From Alphaproteobacteria bacterium (GTDB lineage: Bacteria > Pseudomonadota > Alphaproteobacteria > Micavibrionales > Micavibrionaceae), in assembly GCA_028277665.1 (NCBI GenBank), contig JANQFU010000046.1, positions 21,121 to 85,120 on the forward strand: a stretch of DNA of 64,000 nucleotides, read 5' to 3'. This document shows, piece by piece, positions 28,531 to 37,527 of this stretch. The notes under the pieces were generated by a model. It ran no database searches. It was not told the DNA's origin and was given only the letters and a program-made list of their open reading frames with translations. Position 1 is the stretch's first letter. Each line of letters begins with the position of its first letter. A program made the position numbers and the translations under genes.

Positions 28531-28864
28531 AGAGGTCCTTCCTATTTTCTCTTCGTTTCAGATTTATATAGTTCAGGCTTGTTTTGTGAAAAGGAACATT
28601 CTCTCTATTTTCTTTAATTCCTTTTTGTCCCGTTTTCACCTGCGGCGACAGAAAAAAAACTGCCGATTTCAGTTGACGCGCTTGCCGGATGTGGTAATGA
28701 TCTCGTTAACAAATACGCAGAGCCCGAATCGCAAAATATAACGGTTCCAGGGACTGTTTGCACCATCGCACATCATCGCCCATCACGAAGCATGTTGGCG
28801 AATATACTCTATAATCACCAAAAAATCAAGTTATTCGGCGAATCATTCCGATCAGAAGGGAAAG
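28531..28864. other. Gap between carD and tRNA-Pro with a plus-strand promoter-like site
   Basis: No convincing gene in 334 bp. A plus-strand TTGACG (28673-28678), 16 bp, TAATGA (28695-28700) resembles a strong alphaproteobacterial promoter, but downstream lies only about 160 bp of frame-free sequence running into the oppositely oriented tRNA. The carD leader occupies the left side. Confidence 0.4.
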
Positions 28865-28941
28865 TGGTCGGGGTGGAGAGATTCGAACTCCCGGCATCCT
28901 GCTCCCAAAGCAGGCGCGCTACCAGACTGCGCTACACCCCG
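28865..28941 (-). tRNA. tRNA-Pro(TGG)
   Basis: A 77-nt cloverleaf on the minus strand, CGGGGTG acceptor arm paired with CACCCCG, A discriminator and encoded CCA. The anticodon loop is TTTGGGA within stem CCTGC/GCAGG, giving anticodon TGG (proline). The T loop is TTCGAAT. The D arm is GCGC/GCGC. A second proline tRNA lies at 45207. Confidence 0.97.
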
Positions 28942-29026
28942 TTATAGATTTTTTATCCTAGCCGATATTCGTTACCAAATGATTACGGACGATAACGATA
29001 ATGATAGGCGAAGGGACTTTATAACC

Positions 29027-29491
29027 TCATCTTCCGTTTTGCAAGTCGCTCTGAGACCACATAACCCGGTCCCCTTTTGTAATCCCAAGACGTTCTGCGA
29101 GACCGCCTTTAATTTCAAGAACGGCTTTGACCGGTGCGCCGGACGGAATCGGCGACTCGTCATAAGGACGGGCCATGTTTTTGATCCCGGTAATTTTTCC
29201 ATCCTGTGCAATAAATATAAGATCAAGCGGAATTTGCGTGTTTTTCATCCAGAAACTGACGAAAACGGGCGCACGGTACACAAAGAGCATCCCCTGATCT
29301 TCCGGTAAATGATCCCTGTACATCAAACCGCGGCGCTGCGCCTCCGGCGTATCGGCAATTTCGACCGTAAAGGCAAGCCGTTCTCCGTTTTGCTTTTGAA
29401 TTCGCAAAGGTTCGAATGGCCAGACAGCCCCCGTCCAGAAGACGAGGGCTGCGGCAAGTATCGTAAATGACGTACGGAGAAAGCGTTGCAT
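29027..29491 (-). CDS. DUF192 family exported protein
   Basis: A 154-aa protein with an N-terminal hydrophobic signal segment (about residues 8-25) and one DUF192 domain: ADTPEAQRRGLMYRDHLPEDQGMLF, SFWMKNTQIPLDLIFI and KAVLEIKGGLAERLGI. The family is small, soluble and periplasmic here; its biochemical role is not established. Single gene between the tRNA and the antiporter. Confidence 0.9.
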   Translation of the reverse strand: MQRFLRTSFTILAAALVFWTGAVWPFEPLRIQKQNGERLAFTVEIADTPEAQRRGLMYRDHLPEDQGMLFVYRAPVFVSFWMKNTQIPLDLIFIAQDGKITGIKNMARPYDESPIPSGAPVKAVLEIKGGLAERLGITKGDRVMWSQSDLQNGR

Positions 29492-29520
29492 TCCGTACTC
29501 CGTTTTTGTTTGGGGCTATC

Positions 29521-30873
29521 TTACATCCCGGCGAAATACCGGAACCAGGCGTAAACCATCGCGATCGCGATCGTAAAGAGCATCAGCGGGAAAGCCATGA
29601 TCATGAATTTCATGAAAGAAATCCGCTGTCCGGCCCGTTCCGCGTAGCTCGCGACCATAACGTTCGCACTCGCACCGACGAGAGACCCGTTTCCGCCCAG
29701 GCAAGCCCCGAGAGACAGCATCCACCAGAGCGGCTCAATCGCGTGCTCTCCCCCAAGAGAGGGTGCCATGGACTCGATCATCGGGATCATCGTCGCGACA
29801 AACGGAATGTTATCAACGATGGCCGACAGGATCGCCGAGGACCAGAGAATCACCATCCCGGTCATCGGCATGTTGCTTTCGGTCAGCTCCAGCATTTTTC
29901 CGGCCAGAAGGTCCAGCACTCCGGCATGTTCAACCCCGTAGACGATGATAAACAGACCGATGAAGAAGAAGATGGTTTCCCATTCGACCTGCTTCAGGGC
30001 TTCATGGACCCTGTGGGATTGTTCTTCCGGCTTGAATTTATAGATATCCAGAAGCATCAGGAAGGCCGCGCCCGTCAGGGCCACTGTCCCCGGCTCGACA
30101 TGGCCGTGCCCGCCGATAAAACCGAACAGAACGAGCCCGAGCGTGAACAGGGATTTCCACATCAATTCACGGTCCGTCAAGGCTTCAAACGGATCGTACC
30201 GAAGAAGATGTGCGCGGGCTTTGAGAGAGGTTTTAAACTTCCGGCCCCAGACGAAATCGAACAAAACCAGCAGAAGAACCATAATGATCACGGAAGCCGG
30301 TCCGACGTTATAGACAAAATCCATAAAGCTGAATCCGACGGCGGAACCGATCAGGATGTTCGGCGGATCCCCGATCAGGGTTGCCGTTCCGCCGGCATTC
30401 GAGGCGAAAATCATCGCAAACAGGAACGGATAAGCCGGAAGCTTAAGCTGTTCCGTCAAGAGGAGCGTAATCGGCACGACGAGCATGACGGTCGTCACGT
30501 TATCCAGAAGAGCCGAGAAGACGGCCGTGATCAGCGAAAGCGCAATCAAGAGCAATCGCGGATCGCCTTTAACCACGCGCGCGGCCAGAATGGCCACAAA
30601 CTGAAAAATCCCGGACCGCTTGGTGATGCCGACAATCGCCATCATCCCGATCAGAAGGAAAATCGTGTTGAAATCGATCCCCTCGACCGCCAGTTCATGG
30701 TTCAGGACCCCGAGAATGACCATCAGGCCCGCCCCCAGAAGGGAGACGACCGCCCGGTTGATTTTTTCGGTCACGATAAAGGAATAGGCCGCAATAAGGA
30801 CCAGACTTGAGACGATCATCGGACTCCATCCGAAGATCACTTCCGGCAATTCTGACGCATGTTCTACAGTCAT
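29521..30873 (-). CDS. NhaD/ArsB-type ion transporter (probable Na+/H+ antiporter)
   Basis: A 450-aa inner-membrane protein with about 11-12 hydrophobic helices of the ion transporter superfamily. Signatures: SALLDNVTTVMLVVPIT and, in the inverted second half, SAIVDNIPFVATMIPM, the paired DN motifs of the substrate sites, and NAGGTATLIGDPPNI. These fit NhaD sodium/proton antiporters; ArsB-type arsenite export is less likely because no ars genes are near. It is cotranscribed with the CBS-domain protein upstream (61-bp gap), a possible regulator. Confidence 0.88.
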   Translation of the reverse strand: MTVEHASELPEVIFGWSPMIVSSLVLIAAYSFIVTEKINRAVVSLLGAGLMVILGVLNHELAVEGIDFNTIFLLIGMMAIVGITKRSGIFQFVAILAARVVKGDPRLLLIALSLITAVFSALLDNVTTVMLVVPITLLLTEQLKLPAYPFLFAMIFASNAGGTATLIGDPPNILIGSAVGFSFMDFVYNVGPASVIIMVLLLVLFDFVWGRKFKTSLKARAHLLRYDPFEALTDRELMWKSLFTLGLVLFGFIGGHGHVEPGTVALTGAAFLMLLDIYKFKPEEQSHRVHEALKQVEWETIFFFIGLFIIVYGVEHAGVLDLLAGKMLELTESNMPMTGMVILWSSAILSAIVDNIPFVATMIPMIESMAPSLGGEHAIEPLWWMLSLGACLGGNGSLVGASANVMVASYAERAGQRISFMKFMIMAFPLMLFTIAIAMVYAWFRYFAGM

Positions 30874-30934
30874 GGTTTCATACTCTGCTTTTTATTGTGA
30901 TGTGAGATTGGGTGGTATTTTTGTCTTGTTTCGA

Positions 30935-31426
30935 TCAGGCGTCGAGATCGTCCGGCCCGTCGAGATCTTCCAGAATGCTTTCCAGGCTTTCCAGAAGCGA
31001 TTGCTCGGTCAGAAGACCGACAAGACGCCCGTCCGAGGGCGTGATGATCGGCAGCGGACTGCCGTGGCGAACGATCAGCCGCAACGTTTCCCAGGTCGGC
31101 GTCTCCGGATGCAGAACGACGACGTCTTCGGTATTCAGATGATTCTCGACTTTATCGCCTTTGATCTTGCGAAGTTTCTTGGCGACCGCCGGGGCGGTGC
31201 CGATCACGAAGTTCAGGCGTTGCAGGCCGTCTTCCATCGTCGCCGAAACCGGCAGGAGCTTGTTCAAAAGCTGCTTGAAGCTGAACATCCCGACGAGGCG
31301 GTGGTTATCGTCAACAACAGGAACCGCCCGGATCCTTTTTTCTTCGAGAAGATGCAGGGCGTCTTCGACACTCATTTCGGGTTTAACCGTAACGACGTCG
31401 GTAATCATGGCAATCTGGCAAGGCAT
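30935..31426 (-). CDS. CBS-domain pair protein
   Basis: A 163-aa cytoplasmic protein of two CBS motifs (residues about 8-60 and 98-150; KPEMSVEDALHLLEEKRIRAVPVVDDN and PLPIITPSDGRLVGLLTEQSL) with an acidic tail. CBS pairs bind adenosine nucleotides and often gate transporters or channels. Being directly upstream of the NhaD-like antiporter on the same strand, it may regulate it; this is inference. Confidence 0.85.
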   Translation of the reverse strand: MPCQIAMITDVVTVKPEMSVEDALHLLEEKRIRAVPVVDDNHRLVGMFSFKQLLNKLLPVSATMEDGLQRLNFVIGTAPAVAKKLRKIKGDKVENHLNTEDVVVLHPETPTWETLRLIVRHGSPLPIITPSDGRLVGLLTEQSLLESLESILEDLDGPDDLDA

Positions 31427-31559
31427 ATCACAGACCTCTTGTGAAAGGAGACTTGAAAAAACGGCTGCAATATGCGCCTAAAAAGAAGGGATTGCAAGTT
31501 TCGGGAAAGAAAAAATTTTTCGTTATTTAAGAGACTGTATATAAATAATAAATGAGGGT

Positions 31560-33353
31560 CTAACCGCGAGCCGAGGGCCCGGTTGCCTGCTGCATCTGCA
31601 AATATTGTCCCCCGTTTTTCCGCATCAGATCGCCGTGAGTCCCCTGCTCCACGAGCGTGCCGCCCTTCAGAACGAGGATGTTATCCGCGCTCTGGATCGT
31701 GCTCAGACGGTGCGCGATGACAAGGGTCGTCCGTCCTTTCTGGAGCCGGGAGAGAGTCGCCTGTATCGCGCGCTCGGCCTCGTTATCGAGCGCCGACGTC
31801 GCTTCATCAAGAAGGAGTATCGGCGCGTCGCGCAAAATGGCGCGGGCAATCGCGATCCTCTGCCGCTGCCCGCCCGAGAGCATGACCCCGTTCTCACCCA
31901 CGCGGGTATCGTATCCGTCCGGCATCAGGGTGATAAATTCGTCCGCCGCCGCGTCCCGGGCCGCGCGGATAACGTCGTCCTTTGAGGCCCCTGCCCGGCC
32001 GTAAGCGATATTGTTGAAAACGGTATCGTCAAAAATCGTGATATCCTGAGACACAAGGGCGATATGACCGCGCAACGAAAAAATACTCACATCCCGGACG
32101 TCGTGCCCGTCGATGGTTACGCGGCCGTCCGTAACATCGAAAAAGCGCGGAATCAGATTCATAATTGTCGTTTTACCGCTTCCCGAGGGCCCGACGAGAG
32201 CACTGACCTTGCCGCGGGGCAGCGTGAAGCTGATATGGTCGAGCGCGGCGGACTCGGCCCCCGCATAGTGAAAACTCACGGCCTCGAACCTGATTTCCGG
32301 GGCGCGAACCGCGAGCGGAACCGCGTCCGGCTTATCGGTGATCGACGGATAAAAATCGAGCATGTCATAGACCCGGATTGCCGCGCCAAGGCCCATCTGA
32401 AGCGTATTGTTCAGCTTGGCGAGCTTTTTCATCGGCTCATAGGCCAGCGTAAAGGCCGCAATAAAGGACATCAGCGTTCCGGGCGTTGTCGCGCCCCCGG
32501 CAACCTGATATCCGCCATAAGCGATAATCCCGAATACCGCGAGCCCCACAAGCAATTCGTTAAAGGGCGTGGAAAGATTCCGGACCCGCACGGATTTGAT
32601 CGTCAGCTTTTTGACCTTTTCGATGACCCGCCCGGCCCGTTTTTCCTCATGCCGTTCCATGCCGTAGGATTTAACGAGCCGCACACCATGGAAAACCTGC
32701 GAAAGGAAATCCGATAGATGCGCCGTTTCTTCCTGTATTTTTCCGGAAACTTTTCTAAGACGGCGGCCGACCCAGATCACGAACGCGGCCATGAACGGCA
32801 GGACGACAAAAGCCGCCGAAGCCAGACGCCAATCCTGATGAAACATGACGGCGATCAAAAGAATAAGCGTCAGCGAGCTTTTCCCGAATCCGGTCATGCA
32901 TTCGGTCAGCGCGATCCGGATCACCTGGACGTCGTTCACAAGCCGCGAGACGAGCTGGCCGCTCGGATTTTTGTAAAAAAAAGCAAGGTCGAGCCCCATA
33001 AAGCGGGAGAAAAGGTCCCGCTGGATGTCGGCGACAATGGACTGGCCGACATTCATCATGACGACCGTATGGATATAGGTTGCGATCCCGCGAATGAAAA
33101 AAGCGCCAAACGTCGCGAGCGCGATCGGCAGGATCATCTCCGCCTTTTGTCCGTAGAGAACGTCATCCAGAACGGGCTGGATCAGCTTGGCAAACGCAGC
33201 GGTCATCGCGGCGGCCAGAGCCATAAAGAAAACCGCAAGCAGAACTTTTCCGACATAAAAACGAATATATTGCCGCCATGTCCGGCGGATCAGAGAGGAT
33301 GTCGCGGGCTTTTTGTTGTTTTGCGCAGCGGTCATTTCTGAATCATTCGTCAT
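31560..33353 (-). CDS. ABC exporter, MsbA-type
   Basis: A 597-aa half-transporter: six-helix transmembrane domain (about residues 35-335) followed by the nucleotide-binding domain with Walker A GPSGSGKTTIMNL, signature LSGGQRQRIAIARAIL, Walker B ILLLDEATSALD and the H-loop VIAHRLST. Closest by architecture to the MsbA lipid A flippase, consistent with a KdsA-bearing organism, but drug or peptide exporters share the plan. Its start overlaps by 11 bp the end of the upstream HAD gene. Confidence 0.9.
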   Translation of the reverse strand: MTNDSEMTAAQNNKKPATSSLIRRTWRQYIRFYVGKVLLAVFFMALAAAMTAAFAKLIQPVLDDVLYGQKAEMILPIALATFGAFFIRGIATYIHTVVMMNVGQSIVADIQRDLFSRFMGLDLAFFYKNPSGQLVSRLVNDVQVIRIALTECMTGFGKSSLTLILLIAVMFHQDWRLASAAFVVLPFMAAFVIWVGRRLRKVSGKIQEETAHLSDFLSQVFHGVRLVKSYGMERHEEKRAGRVIEKVKKLTIKSVRVRNLSTPFNELLVGLAVFGIIAYGGYQVAGGATTPGTLMSFIAAFTLAYEPMKKLAKLNNTLQMGLGAAIRVYDMLDFYPSITDKPDAVPLAVRAPEIRFEAVSFHYAGAESAALDHISFTLPRGKVSALVGPSGSGKTTIMNLIPRFFDVTDGRVTIDGHDVRDVSIFSLRGHIALVSQDITIFDDTVFNNIAYGRAGASKDDVIRAARDAAADEFITLMPDGYDTRVGENGVMLSGGQRQRIAIARAILRDAPILLLDEATSALDNEAERAIQATLSRLQKGRTTLVIAHRLSTIQSADNILVLKGGTLVEQGTHGDLMRKNGGQYLQMQQATGPSARG

Positions 33354-34344
33354 CGGTTGCCGGAGATGCAGGCCCGGCAGCGGTTTTCCGGCGGGGCCCC
33401 GGTTTCTTACGCTCCGAGAGCGGCTTGCGCCGCTTGTGCTTGCGGTCCGGCAGTTGCCGTCCCCAGATCATCCGGCTCACCAGATAGGTGGGTTTGATCT
33501 GGTTGTACTGATGGATCAGGATATTCAGGGCGTGATCGACCTCCACCGGGGTCGTCACGTTTTTAAAGTGACCGGAATGAATCCCGCATTTGACCAGACA
33601 GGTATCCATGCCCATCGCGTAACCGCCGATGATGTCATGCGCCATCGTATCCCCGACAACGACCGTCTGACCCGGATAAACATCGTGTTTTTGCAAAAGC
33701 TGGATGCAATGCTGGAAGATCGGGCGGTGCGGCTTGCCGATATAGGTGACGACGCCGCCGAATTCCTCGTAACGGCGGGCGATCAGACCGGGGCCCATGA
33801 CAAAATTCGTGCCGATCAGAGCCTGAGAATCGGGGTTCGCGCAAATCGCCCGCAGCCGGCGGCGCACCCCGGCCCGCAGGACGGCTTCATAATCGGCCAT
33901 AGTTTTCTGCGGCGCATCCGTTCCACTGATCAAAAGGAAATCGGCCTGTTCGATATCGTTCACGACTTCGACGCCCGAATCCCGGATGATCGAGATATCC
34001 TGTTGCCGCGAGAACAAAAAGCAGCGTTTGCCGAGAGATGTGAAGATGTCGTCATTCTGATCGTGCAGACCGTTCCAGGTCATCTCACCCGAAGTGACGA
34101 TATAATTATACAGGCTCGGGCCGATCCCCATTTTTTTGAGGCGTTCCTTGTTCTCTGCCGCGCGCTTGCCGGAATTCGAGAGAATGATGACCGTTTTTTT
34201 TCGGGCTTTGAGTTCTTTCAGGCAATCCACAACGCCGTCATAGGCCTTGATGCCGTTATGCAGCACGCCCCATTGATCCAGAATAAATCCCATATAGCTG
34301 TCGGAGATATCGGAGATCCCCTGACAGAATTTCGTCTTCGCCAT
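33343..34344 (-). CDS. HAD superfamily IIA hydrolase (TIGR01459-like)
   Basis: A 333-aa cytosolic phosphatase-like protein. HAD motif I is FILDQWGVLHNG (DxWGVLH variant, where the second Asp is replaced by W-G as in this subfamily), motif II VIILSNSGK, motif III with YIGKPHRPIF, and motif IV VVVGDTMAHDIIGG. It belongs to the HAD-IIA group with NagD and pyridoxal phosphatase; the substrate is unknown. A basic C-terminal tail (RKHKRRKPLSERKKPGPRRK) extends about 40 residues beyond the domain and could bind nucleic acid. Translationally coupled to the MsbA-like gene. Confidence 0.88.
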   Translation of the reverse strand: MAKTKFCQGISDISDSYMGFILDQWGVLHNGIKAYDGVVDCLKELKARKKTVIILSNSGKRAAENKERLKKMGIGPSLYNYIVTSGEMTWNGLHDQNDDIFTSLGKRCFLFSRQQDISIIRDSGVEVVNDIEQADFLLISGTDAPQKTMADYEAVLRAGVRRRLRAICANPDSQALIGTNFVMGPGLIARRYEEFGGVVTYIGKPHRPIFQHCIQLLQKHDVYPGQTVVVGDTMAHDIIGGYAMGMDTCLVKCGIHSGHFKNVTTPVEVDHALNILIHQYNQIKPTYLVSRMIWGRQLPDRKHKRRKPLSERKKPGPRRKTAAGPASPATDDE

Positions 34345-34602
34345 TTACGCCCCGGTTTTTTGGGTTCTTTGAGTTCCTTGTCACCGTCTGATCAGACAGG
34401 ATACGCGAGAATCGTCAACAAAGCATTATCAAATCAAACGTCTTTGGGCAAATGGCTTTTAAATACGCATCAAGTCATTCCAAAAAAACCGTCATCAATT
34501 CTGTTGGAGGATCAGTTTTTTATTATCCATAAAGCCTCTCAATTTTGCGTTCAATCTTGTGTTTACCGTTCGCAATTTTGGTATCATACATTTTTTTTGG
34601 GG

Positions 34603-34635
34603 CTGACACCTGACTTAAGATAAGTCAGGTGTCAG
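34603..34635. repeat. Perfect 15-bp inverted repeat before the IS remnant
   Basis: CTGACACCTGACTTA (34603-34617), loop AGA, TAAGTCAGGTGTCAG (34621-34635). It immediately precedes the ATG of the transposase remnant and follows a run of eight T's. It could be a terminator for incoming transcripts or the modified left end of the IS. Confidence 0.7.
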
Positions 34636-34637
34636 TC

Positions 34638-35079
34638 ATGTACGTAAGGCACTGTAAATTAACACGTTATCAGCAATTGCGGTTGATGGAACACTTTGTT
34701 GCCGGCACACCGGCCCGCACAGCTGCGGATCTGGTGGGGGTTCATCGTAACTCGGCGGTGCGATTTTCCACAAATTGCGCGGCGCGCAATTTGTGGGAAA
34801 ATCGAGGTGGACGAGAGCTATTTCGGAGGCCGCAGGAAAGGAAAAAGAGGCCGTGCTCATTGGCGTGTCGAAAACGCCTTGCACTGGGTTTTGGATGTCA
34901 TGATGAAAGAAGACGCCTCCCGCGTCAGAAAGGACAACGCTCCTCAAAATCTCGCCGTCCTGCGACGGTTGGCCCTGAACGTCATAAAAACCAACAAAGA
35001 TAAAGGGTCCAACCGCATCAAATTCAAACAGGCCGGATGGGATGACGCATTCTTACGAAAACTTATTGCAGGGCGTTAA
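34638..35079 (+). pseudogene. Chimeric transposase remnant: IS1595-type N-part joined to ISAs1-type C-part
   Basis: The first part (about 34638-34770) reads TPARTAADLVGVHRNSAVRF, the helix-turn-helix start of IS1595/ISXO2 transposases. A 43-bp palindromic region then breaks the frame, and the +1 frame continues with IEVDESYFGGRRKGKRGR (34801-34854), the first DDE motif of IS1595. Immediately after, the same frame turns into HWRVENALHWVLDVMMKED, LAVLRRLALNVIK and KQAGWDDAFL, the C-terminus of ISAs1-family transposases. AATTGCCTTG near 35100 resembles an ISAs1 right end. It cannot encode a working enzyme. Confidence 0.85.
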
Positions 35080-35214
35080 CTTTTATATGCAATTGCCTTG
35101 TGGTCAATGCTCTTCCGTGTTGCCTCTTGAGGGTGTTCGCATTATGCTGTGCCGATTTCATGAAAACCGGCGTCCCCGGATATTTCTTACAGCAAGTGAA
35201 AGCGGAATAAAAAA

Positions 35215-37509
35215 ATGAACGAGACTCTTAAAAAAGCCGCACTGGAATATCACCGCCTCCCCAAACCCGGAAAGATCGCATTAAGCGCCACAAAGCCCAT
35301 GGCCACACAGCGCGATCTCGCGCTGGCGTACTCGCCGGGTGTCGCCGTCCCGTGCGAAGAGATCGCCGCCGACCCGATGAAAGCTCTGGATTACACCTCC
35401 AGAGGAAACCTTGTCGCCGTGATCTCGAACGGAACCGCGGTTCTCGGCCTTGGCGCAATCGGCGCGCTGGCCTCCAAACCGGTCATGGAAGGCAAGGCCG
35501 TCCTGTTCAAAAAATTTGCAAATATCGACTCTATTGATATCGAGGTTGACGAGACGGATGTCGATAAACTCGTCGAGACCATCGCGGCCCTGGAGCCCTC
35601 TTTCGGCGGGATCAATCTGGAAGATATCAAGGCGCCGGAATGTTTCGAAGTCGAGCGCCGCCTGCGCGAGCGCATGAACATCCCCGTCTTTCACGACGAC
35701 CAGCACGGCACAGCCATCATCGTCGGCGCAGCCGTCACGAACTGGTGCCGCCTGTCCGGCCGGAAGATTGAGGACATCCGCCTTGTGACCTCCGGCGCCG
35801 GAGCCTCGGCGATCGCCTGTATGAACATCCTCCTCTCTCTTGGCATGAAAAGAGAAAACATCCTCGTCTGCGACAGCAAAGGCGTCATCTATGAAGGCCG
35901 GAACGAGGGCATGCACGGCGAAAAAGTCAAATTTGCCGCCAAAACGCAGGCGCGAACCCTGAACGATGCGATCAAGGGCGCGGACGTGTTCCTCGGCCTG
36001 TCCGGCCCCGGCGTTCTGAAAAAAGAAGACGTCGCAAAAATGGCCGATGCACCGCTGATTATGGCCCTTGCGAACCCGACGCCGGAGATCATGCCCGAGG
36101 AGGCCAAAGCCGCCAAACCGAACGCCGTCATCTGTACGGGCCGATCCGACTTTCCGAACCAGGTCAATAACGTTCTGTGCTTCCCCTATATCTTCCGCGG
36201 CGCGCTTGATGTCGGGGCGAAAACGATCAATGAAGACATGAAACTCGCCTGCGTCCACGCGCTTGCCGAATTAACCCGGCAGGAAGTCACCGCCGAGGTC
36301 GCCGCCGTCTATAGTGACGAACACCTTCATTTCGGCCCGGAATATCTGATCCCCAAACCGTTCGATCCGCGCCTGATCGTCAATCTGCCGATTGCCGTCG
36401 CGAAAGCGGCGATGGAAAGCGGCGTCGCACTGCGTCCGATCGAGAATTTCGACGCCTACATCGAACGTCTGAAACATTATTATTACCGCTCCAACCTGCT
36501 GATGCGCCCGATTTTCAACCGCGCAAAGGAAGATCCGAAACGGGTTGTTTTCTGCGAGGGCGAAGAAGAGCGCGTCCTGCATGCTGTTCAGGTCATTGCA
36601 GACGATAAAATCGCCTGCCCGATCCTTGTTGGCCGCCGCCGGGTGATCGATGCACGGATCAAACGTCTGAACCTGCGGATCGCGCCGGACACGGATTTCG
36701 AGATCGTCGATCCGGAAGACGACAGCCGGTACAAGGATTACTGGACGTCCTACTATGAGATCATGCAGCGCAAAGGCGTGACACCCGCCATCGCCCGTCA
36801 GGTCCTCCATACGAACACGACCGTCATCGGAATGCTGATGGTTCACAAGGGCGAAGCGGATGCCGTCATCTGCGGATCGATCGGCCGGTTCCACAAACAT
36901 TTAAGGCATGTCATCGACATCATCGGCCTGCGCCCCGGCGTCGAAACCCCCGCGGCCATGAACGTCCTGATCCTTGAAAAAGGCACGTTCTTCCTGTGCG
37001 ACACGCAGGTCAATCCGAACCCGAGCCCGACCCAGATCGCCGATACGGCCCTGATGGCCGCCAAAGAAGTCGCCCGCTTCGGGATCGAGCCCAAAATCGC
37101 CCTTCTCTCTCATTCAAATTTTGGAACGCATCAGACGGAATCCGCTCAAAAAATGCGGATCTCCCGCGAGAGCGTCAAGGACCGCGCCCCGCATTTAAAC
37201 ATGGACGGGGAAATGCACGCCGACGCGGCTCTCAGCGAAGACGTCCGCGCGCTCGTCATGCCGAACTCGACCTTAAAGGGTCAGGCGAATATTCTGGTCA
37301 TGCCGAATGTCGACGCCGCAAACATCACCTATAACGCCCTCAAGATTCTGGGTGATGCAACGGGGATCGGCCCGCTTCTGCTCGGCGTCAACAAACCTGC
37401 GCATATCATGACGCCTTCGGTCACGACACGCGGACTTGTGAACATGGCCGCACTGGCAAGCGTCGAGGCACAGGTTGAGGAAGAAGAAGCCGAAGCAACA
37501 GCACTTTAA
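35215..37509 (+). CDS. maeB: NADP-dependent malic enzyme with phosphotransacetylase-like domain
   Basis: Decarboxylates malate to pyruvate with NADP. Of 764 aa, residues 1-430 are the malic enzyme part ([59 protein letters not shown]), and about 440-764 are a Pta-like domain ([25 protein letters not shown]) that is usually regulatory in MaeB and not an active acetyltransferase. The ribosome site is weak (GCGGAA). With mdh and gltA in the same window it links TCA and pyruvate pools. Only 18 bp separate it from mgtE. Confidence 0.96.
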   Translation: MNETLKKAALEYHRLPKPGKIALSATKPMATQRDLALAYSPGVAVPCEEIAADPMKALDYTSRGNLVAVISNGTAVLGLGAIGALASKPVMEGKAVLFKKFANIDSIDIEVDETDVDKLVETIAALEPSFGGINLEDIKAPECFEVERRLRERMNIPVFHDDQHGTAIIVGAAVTNWCRLSGRKIEDIRLVTSGAGASAIACMNILLSLGMKRENILVCDSKGVIYEGRNEGMHGEKVKFAAKTQARTLNDAIKGADVFLGLSGPGVLKKEDVAKMADAPLIMALANPTPEIMPEEAKAAKPNAVICTGRSDFPNQVNNVLCFPYIFRGALDVGAKTINEDMKLACVHALAELTRQEVTAEVAAVYSDEHLHFGPEYLIPKPFDPRLIVNLPIAVAKAAMESGVALRPIENFDAYIERLKHYYYRSNLLMRPIFNRAKEDPKRVVFCEGEEERVLHAVQVIADDKIACPILVGRRRVIDARIKRLNLRIAPDTDFEIVDPEDDSRYKDYWTSYYEIMQRKGVTPAIARQVLHTNTTVIGMLMVHKGEADAVICGSIGRFHKHLRHVIDIIGLRPGVETPAAMNVLILEKGTFFLCDTQVNPNPSPTQIADTALMAAKEVARFGIEPKIALLSHSNFGTHQTESAQKMRISRESVKDRAPHLNMDGEMHADAALSEDVRALVMPNSTLKGQANILVMPNVDAANITYNALKILGDATGIGPLLLGVNKPAHIMTPSVTTRGLVNMAALASVEAQVEEEEAEATAL

Positions 37510-37527
37510 CCCCGGGAAGGAGGCTCG

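Noticed and set aside
29467..30810. Plus-strand open frame of about 447 codons
   Set aside because: Antisense to the NhaD-like transporter; highly charged, no hydrophobic core, no ribosome site.
33313..34623. Plus-strand open frame of about 436 codons
   Set aside because: Antisense to the HAD gene, which has intact motifs and is coupled to the MsbA-like gene.
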